Below, piece by piece: positions 1 to 5,069 of a DNA stretch of 5,069 nucleotides. A model generated the notes under the pieces. It worked only from the letters and a program-made list of their open reading frames with translations. It was not told the origin of the DNA and ran no database searches. Positions within the stretch are counted from its first letter, which is position 1, and the number at the start of each line of letters is the position of its first letter. Source of the DNA: Bacteroidota bacterium (GTDB lineage: Bacteria; Bacteroidota; Bacteroidia; Chitinophagales; Chitinophagaceae); contig JAEZDA010000103.1 of assembly GCA_023433345.1 (NCBI GenBank), forward strand, positions 1 to 5,069, given 5' to 3'. A program made the position numbers and the translations under genes.

Positions 1-397
1 CTGTAATATACACTTCAAAAAACAAAGTATCGATCCACGGCCGGGGAGCTGCTGGCGGATCACCTCTCATCACCCGAAATATGCTCGCTTCCACTTCTGC
101 TTCAAAATTTTTCTTTGCTGCTGAGCCAAGATTGGGAAACATTAAAGAAGTAGAATCTCCTGTGAGCAGATTCTTCATGTGAATAAAAGCGGTGTCGCGA
201 CCGGGATCAATTCCTATATCACCGTCACCATCAGTTACTTTTAATATTAGTCGCGGTGCCTGGTTCTCATCGAAGATCGGGCTGACGAAATTATTAGATG
301 TAAAGCCTTCAAACTTGATCTGGGGCTCCCTGGTGAATTTATCCTTTGAACAGGAAACAAGCAGCACCAGCGAAAATATGATTGAGAATAAACGCAT
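1..397 (-). CDS. Secreted lipoprotein of unknown function, DGDGDIG motif (3' end outside window)
   Basis: The reverse strand is open from an ATG at 397-395 to the left edge, giving 132 residues without a stop; the C-terminus is missing. The N-terminus is a clear lipoprotein signal peptide: Met-Arg, a hydrophobic stretch at residues 3-14, then the lipobox Leu-Val-Ser-Cys with the lipidated Cys at residue 16. Ser-Lys-Asp-Lys follows the Cys. Charged residues there are associated in Bacteroidota with export to the cell surface, so surface exposure is possible but inferred. Residues 56-64 read DGDGDIGID, an acidic Asp/Gly turn recurrent in Bacteroidota hypothetical lipoproteins and resembling a calcium-binding loop; metal binding is not proven. 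The rest (e.g. FEAEVEASIFRVMRGDPP, then PWIDTLFFEVYIT) looks like a beta-rich domain. I do not recognise a named family. The gene diverges from the acyltransferase gene. The start is fixed by the signal peptide, so the reading frame is secure although the function is unknown. Confidence 0.85.
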   Translation of the reverse strand, partial: MRLFSIIFSLVLLVSCSKDKFTREPQIKFEGFTSNNFVSPIFDENQAPRLILKVTDGDGDIGIDPGRDTAFIHMKNLLTGDSTSLMFPNLGSAAKKNFEAEVEASIFRVMRGDPPAAPRPWIDTLFFEVYIT

Positions 398-540
398 TTT
401 AAGAGATTGTGGTTCAAATTTACACAAAGATGGAAAGAAAATCTCTTTTACCTGTGTCCGGCCGTGCGGCAAAGGAAGTCTTTTTCAAAAGCAACAGAAA
501 TAATTCGGGCAAAAAACTTATTTACGCTCACCTTTGCCGG
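398..540. other. Divergent intergenic region between lipoprotein and acyltransferase genes
   Basis: This 143-bp stretch must hold the promoters of both flanking genes if the acyltransferase starts at 541. The minus-strand TAnnTTTG match at 415-422 is the only promoter-like element I can support. On the plus strand only near matches are visible (TACCTGTG at 449-456, CACCTTTG at 529-536), neither with a good upstream partner. No Shine-Dalgarno sequence precedes 541, which is common in Bacteroidota. The plus-strand frame of the acyltransferase is open back to an ATG at 409, so part of this stretch could be coding if the longer start is used. Confidence 0.5.
415..422 (-). promoter_or_regulatory. 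Candidate Bacteroidota -7 promoter element for the lipoprotein gene
   Basis: On the minus strand these bases read TAAATTTG, a full match to the TAnnTTTG element recognised by the Bacteroidota primary sigma factor. It lies 17 bases upstream of the lipoprotein ATG, which would give a leader of roughly ten bases. No convincing TTG-type -33 element is visible about 19-21 bases further upstream, and such a short AT-rich match can occur by chance, so this is tentative. Confidence 0.3.
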
Positions 541-1545
541 ATGCAAGTGAGTGCAGAAAATCTTTCTCGTAAGATCTTTGAGGTAACAGAACATGATTTC
601 AATACCGTATGCCTTGAGGTCTTTCATTTTCAATATCGAAATAATATCGTTTACAAAAGCTATTGCGACCTGATTAAACGTGTACCCTCAACCGTTAGGC
701 AGTACAACGAAATACCTTTTTTGCCCATCAGCCTGTTTAAGCGATATGATATAAAAACAACGGACTTTATACCTGAAGCGATATTTGAAAGCAGTGGTAC
801 CACTGGTACTGCTACCAGCAGGCATTGCATAAAGGACCTGAACTTATATGAAAAGAGCTTCCTCCGCAACTTTGTTCAACAATATGGGCGACCGGAGGAG
901 TATTGCATCCTGGGCCTCCTTCCTTCCTACCTGGAAAGAGACAGTTCATCGCTTGTTTATATGGTGAACAAACTTTGCGAACTTTCTGGCAACAGCAAAA
1001 GCGGATTCTATCTCTATAACTTCAGTGAACTTGCTTCATTACTGCGGGAAAATACCAACAATGGAGTAAAAACTTTGCTCATCGGAGTTACCTACGCGCT
1101 TTTGGATTTTGCAGAGGCTTTTCCGTTAGACCTGAGCGAGGTGATGGTTATGGAAACAGGTGGAATGAAGGGCAGAAAAAGAGAAATGCTTCGCGAATCG
1201 GTTCACGATATCCTGAAAAGCAGGCTGAACCTTTCAACGGTTCACAGTGAATATGGAATGACCGAGTTATTAAGCCAGGCATATTCCCGGGGTGAAGGGC
1301 TGTTTCAACCACCTCCATGGATGAGGGTCCTGTGCAGGGAACAGGATGATCCCCTTACAGTTTTACCCTCGGGTGAGAATGCGAAGGGCCCGGCAAATAT
1401 TATCGACCTTGCAAACCTTTATTCCTGTGCTTTTATCTCAACGGATGACCTTGTCGGCTTGCGTGGTGATGGTAGTTTCGAAGTTCTGGGCCGCATCGAC
1501 CATTCCGATCTTCGCGGGTGCAACCTTTTGGTAGCAGAAGCATGA
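541..1545 (+). CDS. LuxE/PaaK-like acyltransferase (acyl-protein synthetase family)
   Basis: This predicted 334-residue cytosolic protein resembles the LuxE acyl-protein synthetase domain, a branch of the adenylate-forming enzymes. LuxE of luminous bacteria activates a fatty acid with ATP and holds it on a cysteine; the substrate here is unknown. Supporting motifs, numbered from Met at 541, are the Ser/Thr/Gly phosphate-binding loop SSGTTGT at 84-90, ETGGMKGR at 205-212, the adenylate-binding-like EYGMTEL at 237-243, the TDDL region near 301-304, and a C-terminal DLRGCNLLV with Cys327 seven residues from the end. LuxE proteins carry their acyl-accepting Cys close to the C-terminus, so Cys327 is the natural candidate. 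The frame is open upstream to ATG codons at 409 and 430. I prefer 541 because family-like sequence (the LEVFHFQYRNN region) begins just after it, the length then fits relatives of about 330 residues, and the upstream residues look non-family. No luxC, luxD or luxAB lies nearby, so bioluminescence is not implied. Confidence 0.85.
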   Translation: MQVSAENLSRKIFEVTEHDFNTVCLEVFHFQYRNNIVYKSYCDLIKRVPSTVRQYNEIPFLPISLFKRYDIKTTDFIPEAIFESSGTTGTATSRHCIKDLNLYEKSFLRNFVQQYGRPEEYCILGLLPSYLERDSSSLVYMVNKLCELSGNSKSGFYLYNFSELASLLRENTNNGVKTLLIGVTYALLDFAEAFPLDLSEVMVMETGGMKGRKREMLRESVHDILKSRLNLSTVHSEYGMTELLSQAYSRGEGLFQPPPWMRVLCREQDDPLTVLPSGENAKGPANIIDLANLYSCAFISTDDLVGLRGDGSFEVLGRIDHSDLRGCNLLVAEA

Positions 1546-1584
1546 ATATTACGAGGAACCGATTTAGCCAGAATGTCACCTTCA

Positions 1585-1607
1585 ATTAGAAGAAGATTTC
1601 TTTTAAT
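1585..1607 (+). terminator. AU-rich hairpin after the acyltransferase gene, possible terminator
   Basis: ATTAGAAGAA (1585-1594) can pair with TTCTTTTAAT (1598-1607) around a three-base loop, giving a 10-bp stem with one G-U pair. It begins 40 bases after the acyltransferase stop. The 3' arm is T-rich, but the stem contains almost no G-C pairs and no long U run follows, so it would be a weak intrinsic terminator at best. It could instead be an mRNA 3'-end structure. Confidence 0.35.
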
Positions 1608-1772
1608 AATTGTCATCCGGCCGATAAAAATTTACTGTTGAGCTTAGCATGAAAATTGTGCTGGTTCGTGCCAATTGGCCAAACCCTGATAAATTAATAA
1701 CCTAAACCAAAATTTTAACAATCGAATACAACATTATGATTTTTAATTTTTGGTGTTTCGATTTTTATTTAG
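1608..1772. other. Intergenic region upstream of the signalling gene pair
   Basis: This is AT-rich non-coding sequence that should carry the promoter of the kinase gene at 1773. It contains two overlapping perfect palindromes, GCCAATTGGC at 1670-1679 and TTGGCCAA at 1675-1682, which could form an operator but are short. Near the start, AATTTTTG at 1745-1752 differs by one base from the Bacteroidota TAnnTTTG element, with no clear -33 partner. No Shine-Dalgarno sequence precedes the ATG. I see no RNA gene or riboswitch. An 18-codon frame at 1649-1705 is noted but not called as a gene. Confidence 0.4.
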
Positions 1773-3344
1773 ATGATTCTCATAACTGACGATACTCCCG
1801 AAAATATTTTCTCCCTCAAGCGTCTTTTGGAACTTAATGGTTTTGACGTGGATACCGCCCTGTCTGGGGAAGAAGCCCTCAAAAAGATCCTGAGAAATGA
1901 CTATTCCCTGCTTATTCTTGATGTACAAATGCCGGGAATGGACGGCTTTGAGGTGGCCGACGCAATTAAAGGGCTGAATAAATCGCGTGACCTGCCCATT
2001 ATCTTTCTTTCCGCGGTAAGTAAGGGGAAGGATTTTATCACCAGAGGCTATACCTCGGGGGCGGTAGACTATCTTACAAAACCAGTTGACGCTGATGTGT
2101 TCATAATGAAAGTGAAGACCTTACACACTTTATATGAACAAAAACGTGAACTGAATATTGCTCACTCCCTGTTGAAAAAAGAAGTGGAGGATCGTAAAAA
2201 GGCCGAGGTAGATTTGAAGAAAGCCGTTGCAGAATTGCAGCTTGTTTTGGAAAGCTTACCCCAGCTTGCCTGCTCGGCTGATACGGCCGGCAACATTGAA
2301 TATGTGAATCAGCAATGGATGTTGTTTTCAAAAAGCGAGCATTCATTCCCCACTTTTCACCCCGAAGATGGTGACGTTCTGACAGAGATCCGGGAGGTTT
2401 TCTCGGCCGGAAAACAACTTAACCGTGAGGTGAGGATCCAGAACCTGGTCTCCCAGGAATACCGTTATCACCAATTCCGTCTTGTACCGGTTCAGCAATC
2501 TGGAAAGGTAGTGAGGTGGGTGGGAACTTTTTCCGACATACATGAGCAGAAGATGATGCGAAGTGTACTTGAAAACATGGTAAAGGAAAGAACTGCAGAA
2601 CTGGAAGTGAGGAATAAGGAACTTGGAGAAAGAAATGATGAACTGGAACAGTTTGTTTTCGTTTCCTCACACGACCTGAAAGAACCACTTCGAAAGATCC
2701 AGATCTTTTCTTCCTACCTCAATGAAAACATTAAAGCCTACAGGGATGAAAAGTCGAATCTCTATATGGCAAAGATCAACCAGTCTGCAGCAAGGATGGC
2801 GGGCCTGATAGAGGACCTTTTGAAATATTCCCGCGTGAGTGAAGAGGAAGCTACAGAGGAGATCGACCTGAGGGAACTGTGGCTTGAAATAATTGACGAT
2901 TTAGAAATTCTCATCCGCGAAAAGAAAGCAGATGTCAGGATCTCGCAGTTGTTATGCCTCCGCGGGCTCCGGGCTCAAATCAGGCAGGTGTTTCAAAACC
3001 TTCTTTCCAATGCCTTAAAATTCTCACGGAAGGATATCCCTCCTCAAATTGAAGTGTCTGGCAGGGTTATCAGCAGCCCGGGTGGCCAGGAATTTTACCA
3101 GATACGCGTAGCCGACAATGGTATAGGTTTCAATGAAAAATACCTGGACAGGATCTTTACCGTGTTCCAACGGCTTAACTCACGGGAAGAATACGAAGGA
3201 ACCGGGATGGGGTTGGCGATCTCTAAAAAAATTGTCGACAAACACCAGGGAACCATAACCGCCGAAAGTAAGGAAGGTGAAGGTTCGGCTTTCTTACTTA
3301 CATTCCCTTATTCCCTAATTTGCAAAAAAGGCAAAACCAACTAA
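1773..3344 (+). CDS. Response regulator/sensor histidine kinase, REC-PAS-HisKA-HATPase
   Basis: This 523-residue soluble signalling protein has a receiver domain in front of a histidine kinase. REC spans about 1-120, with acidic pair Asp6/Asp7, phospho-acceptor Asp50 in LILDVQMPGMDGFE, Ser80 in the switch position and Lys103 in LTKPVD. A helical linker, likely coiled coil (about 120-155), leads to a PAS/PAC domain (about 155-262) ending in the typical WVGTFSDIHEQK. A second coiled coil (262-293) precedes the dimerisation and phospho-acceptor domain, with His300 in SSHDLKEPLRKI. The ATPase domain has the N box QVFQNLLSNALKF (Asn413), G1 DNGIGF (448-453), F box IFTVFQRL (461-468) and G2 GTGMGLA (476-482). 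All catalytic residues are present, so it should be an active kinase. There are no membrane segments or signal peptide, so it is cytoplasmic. The likely reading is that phosphorylation of REC by a partner kinase controls the transmitter. It lies 13 bp before the NIT-HAMP-GAF receptor gene, a probable partner in the same transcript. The signal bound by PAS is unknown. Confidence 0.95.
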   Translation: MILITDDTPENIFSLKRLLELNGFDVDTALSGEEALKKILRNDYSLLILDVQMPGMDGFEVADAIKGLNKSRDLPIIFLSAVSKGKDFITRGYTSGAVDYLTKPVDADVFIMKVKTLHTLYEQKRELNIAHSLLKKEVEDRKKAEVDLKKAVAELQLVLESLPQLACSADTAGNIEYVNQQWMLFSKSEHSFPTFHPEDGDVLTEIREVFSAGKQLNREVRIQNLVSQEYRYHQFRLVPVQQSGKVVRWVGTFSDIHEQKMMRSVLENMVKERTAELEVRNKELGERNDELEQFVFVSSHDLKEPLRKIQIFSSYLNENIKAYRDEKSNLYMAKINQSAARMAGLIEDLLKYSRVSEEEATEEIDLRELWLEIIDDLEILIREKKADVRISQLLCLRGLRAQIRQVFQNLLSNALKFSRKDIPPQIEVSGRVISSPGGQEFYQIRVADNGIGFNEKYLDRIFTVFQRLNSREEYEGTGMGLAISKKIVDKHQGTITAESKEGEGSAFLLTFPYSLICKKGKTN

Positions 3345-3357
3345 GCTAAACCAGTTT

Positions 3358-5069
3358 ATGAAGAATTTGTTCAGGAACATCCCTTTGCACATCAAATTGC
3401 TTTTGATCGGTATCATACCGCTTGCATTTGCTTTTTTTGTTGCACTTCAAAATAATCGCCAGAAAGAGGAAAGGCTCACACTTCTTAAAACTTTTAAAGA
3501 CAATGTGGTGCTCAACAGTCACATTGGAGAATTATCAGGATCCCTTCTTACAGAAAGGCGGGTGAGTTTTGCAAGGCGGCTGCATAATCGTTATTCAGAA
3601 GCACAGCTTTTGCAGCAGCAGGCTAAAAGCGATGAAGCCATTGAAAAGGTGCAGGAATATAACAATGAAAGGCTCGGCGATTTTAAACGCTATACACATC
3701 TTAATTCACTGCCAGCTTTTAGAAAAAGGGTGTTGCGCGATTCGCTTTCGGAAGTGGAGATACTGGATTTTTACACTCCCATAATTCAAAGACTGATAAT
3801 GCTGGTGGTGAGCACGAGTGAAAAACCTTATTTCATTCCGGAACTCGGCAGCAGGATCGCTGCTGATTACCTTCTGCTCCAGATGTCGAACTCAATGGCA
3901 GTGCTGCGTTCAGACATTTATTATGCACTCGTGAAAAAAGAAGTGACGGCATCATTCTTTGAAAAGATCCGAACAGGCTGGAAAAGCTACAGGTCAATGG
4001 AAATGGAGCTTTTTGAAAAAGCAGATTCATCTACAATAAAAGCCTATCGCGATATTCTAAAACAGGAAGGATCTGTTTCTGTGATGACCTTGCTGGACGA
4101 GATCGACAAAACCGGTAACATTCTCCTCTCTGCAGATGCGGAAAACTGGTGGAACAATTCCATACGGGTGGTTGATGACATAAAGAATCTTAAGGGAAAT
4201 GTTGTTTCCAGCATCTTAAGCACGGTGCAAGAAAGGTATGAAAATGAAAGAGAGGAAAAAAATATTGGCCTCGCCCTTCTTATGACCGTGATCGTGATAG
4301 TGATAATGATCATTTATTTTTCAATCAGAAGCATAGCAAGCAGTCTGAATGAAATTGGTGATGCGGCAACAAGGCTTTCGATAGGCGAACTCGGTTTGAA
4401 CGTTTCGCCACCGACCCGTGACATAGTGGGCAAGCTGGCAAGGGCCGTGATGACCATCGATACCAACAAGCAAAAACTTGCAGCTGCTGCAGCTGATATT
4501 GGTAATGGAAAATTTGATACGCCGCTGAAGGCCAGGAGTGAAAAAGATGTGATAGGAAATGCAATGTTGAACATGAGGACCAATCTCATCAAACTTTCTG
4601 CAGAGCAGGAAGAGAAACTCTGGTTGCAACGATCTGTACGTGAAGTGAGCGAGGCAATGATGGGTGAACAAAACGCTGAATCGATCGCTGAGAATGTATT
4701 GGGTGTTCTGGCGCGAATAGTAAAATTTGAAGTTGCAGCTTTTTATATAACAAAGTCTGCAGGCCAGTTGCAATTCCTACACGGTTATGCGATGGATGGA
4801 AACCCAGCAATTAAAACAACGGTCGCTTTAGGAGAATCGCTGGCCGGGCAGGCACTTGCCGAAAAAAGAATGTTGCTGATTGACACCCCTGAAAAGTTTT
4901 ATCCCGTCAGATCTGCCGCCGGTGGCAGTGAAGTGCGCCAGGCCATGATTCTTCCCCTGATCAACAACGACCAGGTTGAAGGTCTTATAGAAATGGGTAA
5001 GCTGAAAGAATTTGAACACCGTTATGTACGCTTGTTAGAAGAAGTGTCTGAAAAGATCGCTATTGCACT
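3358..5069 (+). CDS. Membrane sensor with NIT-like, HAMP and GAF domains, probable histidine kinase (3' end outside window)
   Basis: The frame is open from ATG 3358 to the right edge, 570 residues with no stop, so the protein is truncated by the window. A short basic N-terminus leads to TM1 (about 13-30). A helical extracytoplasmic region of about 270 residues follows, then TM2 (about 303-321). The region resembles the NIT (nitrate/nitrite-sensing) domain: LLTERRVSFA at 63-72 parallels the family's conserved ERG-S helix motif, and YLLLQMSNSMAVLRSD at 171-186 parallels its second helix, whose usual Glu-Arg is here Leu-Arg. A first HAMP lies at about 320-373 and a second HAMP-like unit at about 374-415 (DIGNGKFDTPL, then EKDVIGNAMLNM). 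A GAF domain starts near 428 and nearly fills the rest. Family members of this layout usually continue into a histidine kinase, often with receiver domains; that is inferred. It follows the REC-PAS-kinase gene by 13 bp, so the two are likely co-transcribed. The ligand could be nitrate, nitrite or something else. The start is supported by the TM1 placement. Confidence 0.88.
   Translation, partial: MKNLFRNIPLHIKLLLIGIIPLAFAFFVALQNNRQKEERLTLLKTFKDNVVLNSHIGELSGSLLTERRVSFARRLHNRYSEAQLLQQQAKSDEAIEKVQEYNNERLGDFKRYTHLNSLPAFRKRVLRDSLSEVEILDFYTPIIQRLIMLVVSTSEKPYFIPELGSRIAADYLLLQMSNSMAVLRSDIYYALVKKEVTASFFEKIRTGWKSYRSMEMELFEKADSSTIKAYRDILKQEGSVSVMTLLDEIDKTGNILLSADAENWWNNSIRVVDDIKNLKGNVVSSILSTVQERYENEREEKNIGLALLMTVIVIVIMIIYFSIRSIASSLNEIGDAATRLSIGELGLNVSPPTRDIVGKLARAVMTIDTNKQKLAAAAADIGNGKFDTPLKARSEKDVIGNAMLNMRTNLIKLSAEQEEKLWLQRSVREVSEAMMGEQNAESIAENVLGVLARIVKFEVAAFYITKSAGQLQFLHGYAMDGNPAIKTTVALGESLAGQALAEKRMLLIDTPEKFYPVRSAAGGSEVRQAMILPLINNDQVEGLIEMGKLKEFEHRYVRLLEEVSEKIAIA

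Noticed and set aside
192..503. Plus-strand open frame of 103 codons
   Set aside because: It lies mostly antisense to the lipoprotein gene, which has a clear signal peptide and lipobox on the other strand, and its protein shows no recognisable features.
793..804. Perfect 12-bp palindrome AGTGGTACCACT
   Set aside because: It lies inside the codons of the Ser-Gly-Thr-Thr loop of the acyltransferase, so protein constraint explains it.
1649..1705. 18-codon frame MKIVLVRANWPNPDKLIT in the intergenic gap
   Set aside because: It has no ribosome binding site, no family resemblance and could arise by chance; its length alone does not support a gene.
2693..2708. Inverted repeat AAAGATC/GATCTTT
   Set aside because: It is inside the H-box region of the kinase gene (Arg-Lys-Ile-Gln-Ile-Phe) and is too short to suggest a separate function.
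3569..3784. Plus-strand open frame of 71 codons
   Set aside because: It is an alternative frame inside the NIT-like region of the receptor gene, which is open throughout in its own frame.
4276..4320. Low-complexity GTGATAATGATC-like repeat
   Set aside because: It encodes the Val/Ile-rich second membrane helix of the receptor; the repetition reflects the amino-acid composition.
4321..4773. Minus-strand open frame of 150 codons and several smaller ones nearby
   Set aside because: They are antisense shadows of the HAMP and GAF coding region of the receptor gene, and their translations look like low-quality Ser/Cys/His-rich sequence.

Overview
The window looks like chromosomal DNA from a Bacteroidota bacterium, probably of the Chitinophagia/Sphingobacteriia type. 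Four things suggest this: a lipoprotein with a Bacteroidota-style 'DGDGDIG' motif and charged residues after the lipid-attachment Cys, a stand-alone LuxE-like acyltransferase of the kind common in that phylum, the lack of clear Shine-Dalgarno sequences before the starts, and a possible TAnnTTTG promoter element. The taxonomic call is an inference from these features and not from a database match. No rRNA, tRNA, CRISPR, insertion sequence or phage gene was seen.

Layout. Bases 1-397 (minus strand) hold the 5' part of a small secreted lipoprotein gene that runs off the left edge. A short divergent intergenic region (398-540) separates it from a plus-strand LuxE/PaaK-like acyltransferase gene (best start 541, stop 1545). 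A 227-bp gap (1546-1772) follows, containing an AU-rich hairpin that may be a terminator. Then come two plus-strand signalling genes only 13 bp apart. The first (1773-3344) is a soluble REC-PAS-histidine kinase. The second (3358 to the right edge, truncated) is a membrane receptor built as TM, NIT-like sensor, TM, two HAMP units and GAF. Its C-terminus lies outside the window and probably carries a histidine kinase.

How the genes fit together. The last two genes are almost certainly co-transcribed and look like parts of one signalling pathway. The membrane protein would sense a small periplasmic ligand and pass the signal through HAMP and GAF to its missing output region. The soluble kinase could receive phosphate on its N-terminal REC domain (Asp50) and has its own transmitter (His300). 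The lipoprotein and acyltransferase genes are divergent from each other and have no evident functional link to the kinases. Nothing here requires a wholly new system. The points most worth following are the signalling pair and the isolated LuxE-like enzyme with its near-terminal cysteine.
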